Assembly (NCBI RefSeq): GCF_900176395.1
Contig: NZ_FWXL01000001.1
Location: 620,001-684,000, forward strand
Length of the DNA: 64,000 bases
Direction: 5' to 3'
Source: Novosphingobium sp. B1
GTDB lineage: Bacteria; Pseudomonadota; Alphaproteobacteria; Sphingomonadales; Sphingomonadaceae
Each line of letters begins with the position of its first letter. Positions within the stretch are counted from its first letter, which is position 1. Under the pieces are notes generated by a model that worked only from the letters and a program-made list of their open reading frames with translations, had not been told where the DNA came from and did no database searches. The position numbers and the translations under genes are program-made. Below, one piece after another: positions 50,799 to 60,008 of this stretch.

Positions 50799-53138
50799 TC
50801 AGGCTCTGACACGGATGCGCTGGCGCAGGCGCTCGTAGAGCGGCAATTCCGCTTCGTGCGAAATCTCGACCGTCACCGCGAAGGATTGCCGCCCTTCATC
50901 GCCGGCCCAGCCGCCGGCGCAGCGCACGACGAGATAATAATTGTCGCCATAGCCCCGGATATTGCGGGAGAAACTGACGCTGGCGGTCTGAAGGCTCGAC
51001 TTTTCCCTTATGGTCGAACTGGGAAGCAGCTTGCAGTTGTACCGGGCCGCCATATCCGGAAACGGCCCCTCATCGACGGTCCGCTTGCGGAAATGTTCGA
51101 AGATCATATCCGGCTCGCAACCTCTGATCAGCCGGAACCCCATGGACACACCATTATAGTCGAGGCGGCTGTGCCTTACCGGCGGATCATAAGCGAGGCT
51201 GACACGGATGTTACGCCGTCCGCGTTCGGTCTGGAACAGTTCGGGGATCGGAAGCTGATACACCGCGAAATGGTCGATCGCGAGGTCATCCTCGGCATAG
51301 AGAATGACGCGGGAGTCGTCCGAGAATGCCGCGCGTTCGGCATCCACCAGGCCATGACCACAGAGCGCCCGCTCGGCCGCATCGCCCAGAAGTGCAAGGC
51401 GACGCGTCGCTTCAGGCGGCGTTACCGAACTGGACGCCAGCAGCACGCGTACGAGGTTCGCTGATGCCTCGGGGAAACGCGCGAGGATCTGGCTGGCCTT
51501 GAACGCCACCAGCGGTGCCGCATGGGACGTGCCCGAACGCGCCGCGAACAATCGATCGACCGGCCGGAAATGGAGCGACATGACCCCGGCCTCAGCGCGT
51601 ATCTCGCCGCCCTGCAGCGCGGCAGTCGGCCCGTCGTAGATCAGCGTCCCGCCGACGTCGGTGAAGTCCGGCTTGATCGCGCCGCGCACACCCGGACCGG
51701 CGCGCGAGAAAGGCGCAGGCTCCATTGCTTCGGTAATCGGCCGAACTCCGGCATTGTCAGCCGCCCGCGCGCTCAGGCCGTTGCCATGCGCGACCGCGCC
51801 TACCGTCACGATGTTCATGCCGCCCGCAGGTTCGCACAGGCGGTTCTCAGGCTCCAGGAGGTAGCCTGGATAATCGGTTACGGCTTCCTCGACGCGCATT
51901 CCGCGTCGCGGCTGACGATTGCCGGCCGCCACGATGATGACCACGTCCAGTTCACGCACCAGTTCGTCGAGTGTCTGCGCCCAGGGGCCGACCTTGCCGC
52001 CTTCGATGACCTTGGTCCGGTCCCCCAGCGAGATGACGAAGATCCGGCAACCGAACTGCTCATGAAGTCCGGTAATTGCTTCACGCATCAATTTGGGCGC
52101 GAGGCGCCGGTTCGGGAAATTGCCGGTGTGGTCGATCACCTTGGCCGAACAGAGGCGGGCGCGCCGGACGAGTTCGCCTGCGCCAAGCTGGGCGCGCAGG
52201 TCGCCGAACGTGGCGATGCCGCCGACAAACGTCCCATGACCATGATCGTCGGCTGTGCCGAGTGTTTCGGGAATGGCGATCGACCCGACAATGATGTCCT
52301 CGATCAGCGGATGGTCGTTGATCCCGCTGTCGATGATTCCGATGAGCGGCGCATCCTCATCCAGATCTTCCAGGTCGGGCAGATCACCAAGCGCATCGTC
52401 GATATGCTGCGCGGCAAGCAGATCGGGTTCGGGCGGCAGATCGATTTCCGCGACCTCCTCGATCGACAGCAAAGTGCGCGCGACGGCGCCGTCACAACTA
52501 AGACGGACGAGGGTGAGATTGGGGCCGATGTGCCGGTCGAGTTCCTCCGCGCGGCGCGCCTCGGCATAGCGGACGATGTCGTCGATCTTGCGCTCACGCA
52601 GGGCCCGCGCGCCCAGATCCCAGAGTTCGATATCGAGCGTATAGGTCTCGCCGACCTGGAAATCCTCGGGCGCTGCCAGCCCGGCCTCACGCGCGCGCAT
52701 GCCGATCCGATCTCGCGGCGCAACCTCGGTGATCGTCTCGACATTGGCGATGAACGACGAAAAGGCGGGACTCTGGCGCCCGGGCTGCACGCCCTGTCCA
52801 TAGGCATCGAGCTTGCGCTGGAATTCGGTCAGTTCATCGGACGAAGAGAAAAGCACAAGGGTGCGATCCTCGTCGCTCGAAAGGACGGTAAGCCCGACCC
52901 GGTTCCACTCCTCTTCCAGCAAGGGGCCGCTCATCTGCACTCGCAGGATCAGCGAAGGGTCGACCGCGTCGGGTCGGCGGCGTTGGCGCTGCGCCGTGAC
53001 GGCCTGCTCGAGTTCCTGCCCCAGACGCTCGCTGTGTCCACGCGGATTGCGCTGAGGTGGCGGGCCGCCACCGCCATTCTTGCGTCGGGGCATGCGCTCG
53101 GGCAGCCGCAGAAGCTGCAGATGATCGTAACGTGCCAC
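50799..53138 (-). CDS. ietS: IetS-like subtilase (S8 peptidase)
   Basis: A 779-residue S8-family serine peptidase without a signal peptide. The triad is D270 (IGIIDSGINDHP), H301 (DDHGHGTFVGGI) and S538 (ARSGTSHAAP), with oxyanion N407 (VAAGNRQP). About 260 N-terminal residues and a 200-residue C-terminal beta region flank the core. It follows, by 10 bases, an AAA ATPase gene, which matches the two-gene ietAS system described as an antiviral module and, in Agrobacterium Ti plasmids, as a toxin-antitoxin-like stability locus. The protease is the presumed toxic effector. Transcribed convergently with the CBASS operon. Confidence 0.85.
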   Translation of the reverse strand: MARYDHLQLLRLPERMPRRKNGGGGPPPQRNPRGHSERLGQELEQAVTAQRQRRRPDAVDPSLILRVQMSGPLLEEEWNRVGLTVLSSDEDRTLVLFSSSDELTEFQRKLDAYGQGVQPGRQSPAFSSFIANVETITEVAPRDRIGMRAREAGLAAPEDFQVGETYTLDIELWDLGARALRERKIDDIVRYAEARRAEELDRHIGPNLTLVRLSCDGAVARTLLSIEEVAEIDLPPEPDLLAAQHIDDALGDLPDLEDLDEDAPLIGIIDSGINDHPLIEDIIVGSIAIPETLGTADDHGHGTFVGGIATFGDLRAQLGAGELVRRARLCSAKVIDHTGNFPNRRLAPKLMREAITGLHEQFGCRIFVISLGDRTKVIEGGKVGPWAQTLDELVRELDVVIIVAAGNRQPRRGMRVEEAVTDYPGYLLEPENRLCEPAGGMNIVTVGAVAHGNGLSARAADNAGVRPITEAMEPAPFSRAGPGVRGAIKPDFTDVGGTLIYDGPTAALQGGEIRAEAGVMSLHFRPVDRLFAARSGTSHAAPLVAFKASQILARFPEASANLVRVLLASSSVTPPEATRRLALLGDAAERALCGHGLVDAERAAFSDDSRVILYAEDDLAIDHFAVYQLPIPELFQTERGRRNIRVSLAYDPPVRHSRLDYNGVSMGFRLIRGCEPDMIFEHFRKRTVDEGPFPDMAARYNCKLLPSSTIREKSSLQTASVSFSRNIRGYGDNYYLVVRCAGGWAGDEGRQSFAVTVEISHEAELPLYERLRQRIRVRA

Positions 53139-53148
53139 GCAGCGAGGG

Positions 53149-54132
53149 TCAGGCCGTCATGCGGTCGGTGCGGCGACGACGCCGACGTTCGTCGGCAATG
53201 GCATGAAGGAAATCCTGCTCCCTGACCTGTTTTCGCTTGTCGATGACCGAGGCCTTGATCGCCTGAACGCAGATGCGGTCCAGTTCGGCATAGGAATAGC
53301 CGCCCAGCTGATCGAGATGCGCCTGCGGATCGAAGGCCAGAGCGACATTGCGGAACTTCATGGTGAGGAAACGCCCGACCATTCGGGTATCCGGAAGATC
53401 GAACCAGACAACCTCGTCGAAACGCCGCCAGATCGCCGGATCGAGCGACTGATCCAGATTGGTGGCGGCGACCAGAAAGCCTTTGGGCTGGATCCGGTCG
53501 ATGAAGATCAGCAGGCTGTTGACCACGCGCCGCAATTCATTGTGCTCGCCGCCGTCCTCGCGGGCGCGGGCCAAGGCGTCGAACTCGTCGAAGAAGAGGA
53601 CGGTCGGCTGCTTGCGCGCGAACTCGAACAACTTGCGGATATTGGTCGCGGTTTCGCCAAGATAGGAGGAGATCAGGCGATCGAGCTTGACGATATAGAG
53701 CGGCATACCGAGTTCGGCGGCAAAGACCTCTGCGCAAAGCGTTTTGCCGCAGCCGGGTGGGCCACAGAAGAGCAGCTTGGAACGCACCGGCAGACCGCGC
53801 CGGCGGATTTCGTCGGCACGGCGAAATTCACGCATCAGGTCGAGAAATATGCGGATATTCTCGCTCGACAGGATGATGTCCTGCTTGTTGTGCGTCGGCT
53901 CGACCAATTCGATGAAATCGCCGGCCGCTTCGGGAAAAGGAATGAGGGGCGCAAGCGCCTTGGGCTTGGCCGGACGGGAGGGAGCGGCATCCAGTGAACG
54001 ACGAAGAGAGCGCGCGAGCACGCGATTGTTCTTCTTCTCTTCCTCACCGATGATCTGCTCGGCAACGGCACGGAACTCGTCGTCCTTGCCATAGCTCGCC
54101 AGCAATTTCTTCATCAGTTCACCGCGCGCCAT
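53149..54132 (-). CDS. ietA: IetA-like AAA ATPase
   Basis: A 327-residue AAA+ ATPase. Walker A GPPGCGKT (124-131), Walker B VLFFDEFDA (about 178), a sensor-1-type Asn in VAATNLDQSLDPA and arginine fingers in WRRFDE are all visible, with a small helical N-terminal domain. It precedes the subtilase gene by 10 bases. In ietAS the ATPase is thought to restrain or deliver substrates to the protease. The start ATG 54132 lies about 100 bases from the hfaD terminator hairpin, so the promoter is probably within 54133-54230. Confidence 0.87.
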   Translation of the reverse strand: MARGELMKKLLASYGKDDEFRAVAEQIIGEEEKKNNRVLARSLRRSLDAAPSRPAKPKALAPLIPFPEAAGDFIELVEPTHNKQDIILSSENIRIFLDLMREFRRADEIRRRGLPVRSKLLFCGPPGCGKTLCAEVFAAELGMPLYIVKLDRLISSYLGETATNIRKLFEFARKQPTVLFFDEFDALARAREDGGEHNELRRVVNSLLIFIDRIQPKGFLVAATNLDQSLDPAIWRRFDEVVWFDLPDTRMVGRFLTMKFRNVALAFDPQAHLDQLGGYSYAELDRICVQAIKASVIDKRKQVREQDFLHAIADERRRRRRTDRMTA

Positions 54133-54233
54133 GGATCCGTCTCAACCCTCCTTCACGTCGCCAGCATAGCCAGATCTGCCGAATCCGCCATGATTTCCTG
54201 CATCCGATGGACAAAAAACCGGGCAGTGAAAGA

Positions 54234-54259
54234 CCGTCACGCCGGGGGAAGCGTGACGG
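54234..54259 (-). terminator. Hairpin terminator downstream of hfaD
   Basis: CCGTCACGC (54234-54242) pairs perfectly with GCGTGACGG (54251-54259), 8-base loop, followed on the minus strand by TCTTTC. It lies 57 bases past the hfaD stop. A second GC stem (GGCGGGCGG at 54274-54282 with CCGCCCGCC at 54300-54308) is closer still to hfaD. Both would insulate the hfa operon from ietA. Confidence 0.6.
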
Positions 54260-54315
54260 CCTTTCCCGCATGCGGCGGGCGGTCCAGGGGCTTGTGGCGC
54301 CGCCCGCCACGCGGA

Positions 54316-57300
54316 TCAGCGCGAGACCGTGACCTTGCTCGTGGCCGCGTTCCCGACGGACGATGCGCTGATGCTGTTGCCCGAGATGCCGATCCGGCTC
54401 GCCCCGAGGCCCGGCGAGGTGATCGTATAGGCCACGCTGGTGACCCGGGCGGTCACCCCGCCGCTGTTGGTCTGGACGCTGCCGATGCCGGACGCCGGCA
54501 AGCTGCCGAGCGAAGCCAGCGTCACCATGTTGGTGGCGCTGTTGCCATAAGCGGCGACCGAGACGCTGTTACCGGTCACGCCAAGGCGGCTGTCGTCGAC
54601 ACTGCCATAGCTGACCGACACGGTCGGGCTGGCGGCATAGGCAGACACCCCGCCTGCGTTCATCTGGACGTTGGACAGGAGCGCGGGCGCCATGGCGCTG
54701 TTGAGCGCGCCGGTGGTGATCGAGGCCATGTCCGGCGTGCAGTCGTCTTCGGCCACGCCGCTCACAGCCAGCGCATTGGTCGCCATATTGCCGCGGGCCA
54801 TGGCCGTGGTCACATTGCCATCGACCAGGCTGGAGGCGTCAGACGAGGCGTGCGCGCCGATGCCATAGGCACTGGTCGCCTGCGCGCCGACCGATGCATA
54901 GTTCAACTGCTGGTTAAGCAGGCCAGCGCTGGCACCGCCCGCTACCGCCGAGGTCAGCGCAAGGCTGTTGCTTGCCGTGTTCGCCGCTGCCTCAGCCAGC
55001 GTCTCGTTACCGCTCGCCTCGAAGCTGGAGCGAATGATCGATGCTGCCGGATCCACCGACTGGCCAGTCGTCACGGCCGCCGCGCTGACGCTGCCATCGG
55101 CGACCTGGATGCTGGAGAGGACATGATCGCCCATGACTTGCGAGGCATAACCCACATCCACCAGCACAGCCGCCAGCTCCCCGCTCAGCGTTCCGGCGCT
55201 GACCGTGTCGACCGCGAGGCTGTTGGTCGCATCGTTCATGCGCGCCCGCGCCACATTGTTGTTGCCCGACAGGAGCAGGCTGGAATCGACTGCTGCCGTG
55301 GTCACCCCGAGCTGCATGTCCGAGACGGCATCGACACTGGTATCGGCCGCCTGCATCGAGGACAGGGCGGATCCCGGCGCCGGATCCTCGGCCCCGCCCA
55401 GCGCGGTCGCGGTGATGGTAAGGCTATTGGCCGCGCCATTGCCGAGCGCCGAGGCCGTCTGGCTGTTGCCGGTGACCTTGAGGGCGGAACGCACCGCGCC
55501 GTCGCCGGCGGCCGCATCGAAATCCCCATAGGCCGAGGCCTTGACCGCGACGGGGAGTCGGTAGCCACCCCGGATTTCCTGGGCATTGGCCAGCGCATAA
55601 TCCGCCGCAGCGCCCACGCCATAGTCGAGCATGCCGCCTCGCGCATTCTCATGGCCGCTCGCATTGACCAGGCGATTGGCGGTGATGCTCATGCTGTTGG
55701 CGACTTCGTTCTCGGTCGCGTTGGCCGCAAGGCTATTGTCCGAAACGGTCAGGCCGGAATCGACCACATCGCCAGCAGCGGACAGGACCGCGCCCGCGCG
55801 GTCCCCGGCAGAGCCGACAGAAGCGGTGACCACACCCTTGCCGAGCTGGAGGCTGTTCAGGTCGGCTGCGGTCGCAAGGCTGTTGGCGTCGAGTATCAGC
55901 CCATTGGCCGCCCTGTTGCCGGTCGCCTGAGCCAGGGCGCTATTGCCGATGATCGTCGCGTTGGAGCGGACGATACCAGCGTCGGCCCCAATCGCTGTTG
56001 TCACATCCTTGGCCCTGGCCGTTACACGGGCCTGGCTGATCTGGCCGTTCTGGACGCTGAAGGGGGCGGTCACACTCATCGCCCCGTCGCCTTCGACCAG
56101 CGCGGTCCCGATGTACTCGGGGCCTTCCACGACAATGCCGCCTTCCTCGCCGCCAAAGCCTTCGCCAGCATCGATGGCATTGGCCGTCACGACAAGGAGG
56201 TTGCCGTCCGCGCGGTTGGCGGTCGCCACCGCGAGCACTGCATTGTCGCTGGCATCCAGGCTCGCCTCGACCGCATCGTCGGCGATGGCGATGCTTGCCC
56301 CACCCTTGGCGACCCCTTTCACGAGAACGGCAGCCGCTGACTGAACATTGGTTATGTTGGCGACCGCGCCGCCGTTCCATTCATCATTGACGATCGCGTC
56401 GGCCGACAGATCGAGACCATTGGTGGACTGGTTGCCATAGCCTGCTGCGACCAGACTGTTCCCGTCGCTCGCCACGTTCGAGGCAAAGGCGGTATCACCC
56501 ACCTTGACGGCGAAACCGCCATTGGCGCTTGCCGTCACGGCGCTGCCGAGCCACTGGTCGGCCAGCACGGCATAGGCGGCGTTGACGGAAGGATCGCTGG
56601 CATTGGCCTCGACGATCGAGGGCGTGCCATAGCTCGCCGCGGCATCGAGCTGGACGGCGTCGATGCCAAGCGCATTGGCGGCGCTGTTGCCATAGGCGAC
56701 GGCCCGCTGGAGATTGTCGCTCACATCGAGATCGCTGCGCGAGGCATCGGCGACCTTGAGCGCCGCCGTACCGCTGAAGCGGGCCGAGACCGCGGCATCG
56801 CCGCCGACCGACTGGTCGCTCACCACGCCCGCACCGGTGCCGACGGCAACGCCGGTGAGCGACAGGGTATCGGCAGCATCATTGGCGAGCGCGACGGCTT
56901 CCTGCGTGTTGGCGCTCACCACCGCGCTGCTATCCACCAGATCGCCGAGCCGCGCGCGAATGCGGGAATTAGCGGTCGTCGCGGACACGGGTGCGCCATC
57001 GGTCGCCTGACGCGTCGCGATCAGGGCCGGCGATTGCCCGTCGGTGCCGTCCGTTCCGGTCGCCAGCCAGGTGCCGCCGGTCGCGGCTTCGAGATCGCGT
57101 GCATCGGGCGTCAGGGCCGCGCTTGCGCTATTGGCACGGGCGGTGGCGCTGACGGCATTGCCGGTGACGGCGACGCTCGATCCATCGACCGCGCCGGTGG
57201 CTTCGACGAGGGGATCGGTCGCAGTGGCGCTGACCGGCGACCAGTCCTTGCTCTGGTCGGTCACGATGACCTGCGCACCGTTGGCATCGACACCCGGTAC

Positions 57301-57408
57301 AGGATCGGGCGTGGCGAAGGCGGGGACGGCCAAGGAACCGGCAAGGGCAAGAACCGCGCCGCCCATCAGCCGGCGGTGGCGGGAACGGGAAAACACTGTC
57401 TGTTTCAT
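54316..57408 (-). CDS. hfaD: HfaD-like large surface adhesin
   Basis: A 1030-residue exported protein, ATG 57408. The signal peptide ends PAFA-TPDP. The body is built from many degenerate curlin-like repeats of about 22-45 residues, each with a GN (GNSVSAT, GNNNVARA) and then a GN-x-A-x-N-x-L/V core, for example AAYGNSATNMVTLAS. This fits a long beta-solenoid. With hfaB and hfaA upstream on the same strand it is the HfaD member of the holdfast-anchor complex that fixes the polar adhesive to the outer membrane in Caulobacter-like bacteria. The repeats make an assembly collapse possible. Confidence 0.78.
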   Translation of the reverse strand: MKQTVFSRSRHRRLMGGAVLALAGSLAVPAFATPDPVPGVDANGAQVIVTDQSKDWSPVSATATDPLVEATGAVDGSSVAVTGNAVSATARANSASAALTPDARDLEAATGGTWLATGTDGTDGQSPALIATRQATDGAPVSATTANSRIRARLGDLVDSSAVVSANTQEAVALANDAADTLSLTGVAVGTGAGVVSDQSVGGDAAVSARFSGTAALKVADASRSDLDVSDNLQRAVAYGNSAANALGIDAVQLDAAASYGTPSIVEANASDPSVNAAYAVLADQWLGSAVTASANGGFAVKVGDTAFASNVASDGNSLVAAGYGNQSTNGLDLSADAIVNDEWNGGAVANITNVQSAAAVLVKGVAKGGASIAIADDAVEASLDASDNAVLAVATANRADGNLLVVTANAIDAGEGFGGEEGGIVVEGPEYIGTALVEGDGAMSVTAPFSVQNGQISQARVTARAKDVTTAIGADAGIVRSNATIIGNSALAQATGNRAANGLILDANSLATAADLNSLQLGKGVVTASVGSAGDRAGAVLSAAGDVVDSGLTVSDNSLAANATENEVANSMSITANRLVNASGHENARGGMLDYGVGAAADYALANAQEIRGGYRLPVAVKASAYGDFDAAAGDGAVRSALKVTGNSQTASALGNGAANSLTITATALGGAEDPAPGSALSSMQAADTSVDAVSDMQLGVTTAAVDSSLLLSGNNNVARARMNDATNSLAVDTVSAGTLSGELAAVLVDVGYASQVMGDHVLSSIQVADGSVSAAAVTTGQSVDPAASIIRSSFEASGNETLAEAAANTASNSLALTSAVAGGASAGLLNQQLNYASVGAQATSAYGIGAHASSDASSLVDGNVTTAMARGNMATNALAVSGVAEDDCTPDMASITTGALNSAMAPALLSNVQMNAGGVSAYAASPTVSVSYGSVDDSRLGVTGNSVSVAAYGNSATNMVTLASLGSLPASGIGSVQTNSGGVTARVTSVAYTITSPGLGASRIGISGNSISASSVGNAATSKVTVSR

Positions 57409-57496
57409 GGGAAAATCCTTCTTTTGAAGCTGCTTGGAAAACCGGGCATGGACGTGTCGGGTGGGCGCCTCCTTTTCGTGCGAGGGATGGAGACGA

Positions 57497-58858
57497 TCAG
57501 CCGATGCGCAGCCGCGCGAGCCGCTGCAGGCCGGCGCCGGCACGCTGGATGGCGGGATCGGTGGGGGCGGGACGCCAAACCGGCGCGATCGCCGCAGCAG
57601 CGATGCCCTGCCTGGCGAGCGCGGCGGTCAGGGCCGCGATCCGGCGATCGGTCAGCGCCGCGCGGGCCTTGGGATCGAGCGTTTCGCTGTCACGGGCCAG
57701 CAGCGTCACGAAGACGCCGCCATGTTTGGCCGCCGCGACGATCCGATCGATCGCCCCTTCCGTCCCGCCCTGCAGGCTGTCGATGCCGGTCTCGAACAGG
57801 AGAGGGAGATCGACCGCCCCGCTGTCATCATCAGCGCTGGCTGGCCCATTAAGCGGCGGACCATCGGTGCTGAGCCGTTGCCGCAAGGTCGGTGTGGCAC
57901 TAACGGCTTGCACCGGCAAAGCGGGCGGCACGCTCGCCGTCCAGCTCGCCTGACTCATGCAGGGTTCGGGATCGACCCTGGCCACCGCGCCGATGAGGCG
58001 CATCGTGGCTTCCTCGAGCGCGGTGCGAATGCCGAGCTGAAGCGGTTCCTGTCCCTTGGCGCCGATATTGATGTCGAAGAGGTTGGAGCCGAAGAAGCGG
58101 AAGATGCCGAAGCCGGTCTCATAGCCGGTGAACTGCTTGGTGAGGCTCACCGTGCGCACGACCAGCAGCGAGCGGGTATCGACGATGCGCAGATCGAGCG
58201 CGACGCTCTGGGTATAGGTGCGCGCCTTGGGGCCGACCGAATTGACGCCGGTCTCGATGCCGCCCGAACGGATGTCGTAATTGAGTTCGGTGATGCCGCC
58301 GACGATGTAATAGTCGGACGCGGCGATGCTGCCCCCAAAATAGGGGAGCCAGGGCACGACCTGCCGGCCCGAGGGACCGGCGAGATCATGGACCTTGCCG
58401 TCGCCCAACTGCCGGCGATCGGCATAGGCGAGTTCGCGCTCGGCGATGACCGGATCGAACCGCTCGGCGATCCGCACACTCCCCCGCAGCTTGCCGAGGG
58501 CGGAGGCGACCATGAGCGCGCCGCCCTGGGTGATCGCATTGCCTTCGCTCACCGAATATTTGCCGGTATAGTCGCGCACGTCACCGACCGCGATCACCAG
58601 CGGTTTACTCCCGCGCGACCCCAGCCAGCCCGCATAGCAGGCGAGCGCCGCGTCCATCGGCGTGCGATTGTCGCGCACCGGCGGCCCGACGACGATCAGC
58701 TCTTCGCCGATCCCGATCCTCTGCTGGCTGACACCGGCGCAACCGGGCAGCGCGAGAGCGAGGAGCGGCAGTCCCGCCGCCCGCAAGCTCACCCCATGCC
58801 ACCCCCGGCCCATCCTCTTCCCGGCCAGTTGTCGGCGGCCCGCCGTCGCCCCGCCCAT
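57497..58858 (-). CDS. hfaB: HfaB-like CsgG-family outer-membrane secretion lipoprotein
   Basis: A 453-residue protein whose N-terminus has a lipobox (LALALPGC, lipidated cysteine). It then shows CsgG-type domains: RDNRTPMDAALACYAGWLG, then VAVGDVRDYTGKYSVSEGN, ASDYYIVGGITELNYDIRSG and TRSLLVVRTVSLTKQF. An extra C-terminal domain (about 330-430) resembles an OmpA-like region (LLFETGIDSLQGGTEGAIDR). CsgG forms the pore that exports curli; HfaB is its holdfast counterpart and is needed for HfaA and HfaD export. The start overlaps the hfaA TGA (TGATG). Confidence 0.85.
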   Translation of the reverse strand: MGGATAGRRQLAGKRMGRGWHGVSLRAAGLPLLALALPGCAGVSQQRIGIGEELIVVGPPVRDNRTPMDAALACYAGWLGSRGSKPLVIAVGDVRDYTGKYSVSEGNAITQGGALMVASALGKLRGSVRIAERFDPVIAERELAYADRRQLGDGKVHDLAGPSGRQVVPWLPYFGGSIAASDYYIVGGITELNYDIRSGGIETGVNSVGPKARTYTQSVALDLRIVDTRSLLVVRTVSLTKQFTGYETGFGIFRFFGSNLFDINIGAKGQEPLQLGIRTALEEATMRLIGAVARVDPEPCMSQASWTASVPPALPVQAVSATPTLRQRLSTDGPPLNGPASADDDSGAVDLPLLFETGIDSLQGGTEGAIDRIVAAAKHGGVFVTLLARDSETLDPKARAALTDRRIAALTAALARQGIAAAAIAPVWRPAPTDPAIQRAGAGLQRLARLRIG

Positions 58859-59388
58859 CAGTTGAGCGCTCCGAAGGCGCAGCCGATGGAGCCGGCGACG
58901 CTGGCGCTCTGCGCGCCGCTGTTCGACTGGGTGGAGTTGAGGGCCTGCCAGGCGGTGCCGTCGACCGCGACCGTCGTGCCGCCGGACACCGAGGTGGACA
59001 CCAGTCCGCTGTTGGTCTGGCCCGAACTGGCGCTCCCGGCGCCCTCGACACTGCTGGAACTGCTATTGCCCTGCGCGCCCGACGTCGCGCCGGTCGTGGT
59101 CGGCGAATGGGCGAGCGCGGTCTGGCTGTCCACATTGCCGGTCGCGGTCGCCGTGACCCCGCAATTATACTGGCGCTCGATGGTCGTCGTATAGGCCGGG
59201 CTTGCATAGCCGCCCGCACGGCGCTTCTCCATGATGTTGAGGATCGCGGCCTGATTGGCGCGGTCAGCCGAGGTGCGGAATTGCCAGGCGGCGCTTTCGC
59301 CATAATTGTTGGCGAGCGCCGGCGAGGCGAGCACGAGCGCGGAGAAAAGCGCCAGAGTGGCTCTTCCTCCTGGTGCAGAAGAGATCAT
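58858..59388 (-). CDS. hfaA: HfaA holdfast anchoring protein
   Basis: A 176-residue exported protein (ATG 59388 after GGGGG; ATGs at 59397 and 59394 are possible). The signal peptide ends ASPALA, then NNYGESAAWQFRTSADRANQ, NIMEKRRAGGYASP and RQYNCGVTATATGNV, the characteristic HfaA sequence. The C-terminal half is Ser/Gly/Thr/Asn-rich with curlin-like pairs. HfaA forms amyloid-like surface multimers that anchor the holdfast. First gene of hfaA-hfaB-hfaD. Confidence 0.85.
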   Translation of the reverse strand: MISSAPGGRATLALFSALVLASPALANNYGESAAWQFRTSADRANQAAILNIMEKRRAGGYASPAYTTTIERQYNCGVTATATGNVDSQTALAHSPTTTGATSGAQGNSSSSSVEGAGSASSGQTNSGLVSTSVSGGTTVAVDGTAWQALNSTQSNSGAQSASVAGSIGCAFGALN

Positions 59389-59525
59389 GAGCATCATCCC
59401 CCGAAGGGCCGCGGCACCGTGCCGGGGCTTCGGGGGCCATCAAGAGAGCCATGAAATGAGAGGAGGCAACAGCGCGTTGCGGGCGTAAAAGAGCGGCGTT
59501 GAAAGACAGGCAATGGCGTAGGACG

Positions 59526-60008
59526 ATGGACGGCGAAGACTTGGCATTCATGGCGCTCATCACAGAAGCGCCCGGACCTGACATCATCCGAGTCGGGACA
59601 GACCCCGCCGATCTTCCATCGACAAGCGGCGCCTATCTCCTGCTGCTCAGGCTCGATCGCCCCATCGACATTCCCAGGCCCGGCTTGTCCTGGCGCTTCG
59701 AGGCGGGGTCTTATGTCTATGCCGGCAGCGCTTATGGCCCAGGCGGTCTTCGGGCCCGTGTCGGGCGGCATTTGCGCCGCGACAAGCGCCTGCACTGGCA
59801 TATCGACCATCTGACGGGGGCTGCGGATAGCCTGTCGGCGATGATCGCCCCCGGCGCATCGGAATGCGCGCTCATCGAACGTCTTCTGGCATCGGGCGCC
59901 TTCACCACGCCCTGCGCCGGATTCGGCAGCAGCGATTGCCGGCAATGCGCCGCGCATCTCCTGCACCACACCGGATCTTCACCAGAAGAGGCAATTGTCG
60001 AACCATGA
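59526..60008 (+). CDS. GIY-YIG (DUF123) family nuclease-like protein
   Basis: A 160-residue DUF123 protein, the GIY-YIG variant also found fused to endonuclease III in some organisms. SGAYLLLLRL and SYVYAGSAYGPGGLRARVGRHLRRDKRLHWHIDHL carry the family motif; a Glu in ECALIERLL and GFGSSDCRQCAAHL follow. ATG 59526 has AGGA close by. Its TGA overlaps the next ATG (ATGA, 60005-60008), so it is co-translated with a degenerate SRAP protein, an intriguing DNA-repair pairing. Divergent from hfaA. Confidence 0.82.
   Translation: MDGEDLAFMALITEAPGPDIIRVGTDPADLPSTSGAYLLLLRLDRPIDIPRPGLSWRFEAGSYVYAGSAYGPGGLRARVGRHLRRDKRLHWHIDHLTGAADSLSAMIAPGASECALIERLLASGAFTTPCAGFGSSDCRQCAAHLLHHTGSSPEEAIVEP

Noticed and set aside
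51522..53225. 567-codon plus-strand open frame opposite the subtilase gene
   Set aside because: No recognisable motif; the minus strand carries a full Asp-His-Ser subtilase.
54190..56340. 716-codon plus-strand frame opposite hfaD
   Set aside because: Repetitive antisense translation of curlin-like repeats with no signal peptide or domain.
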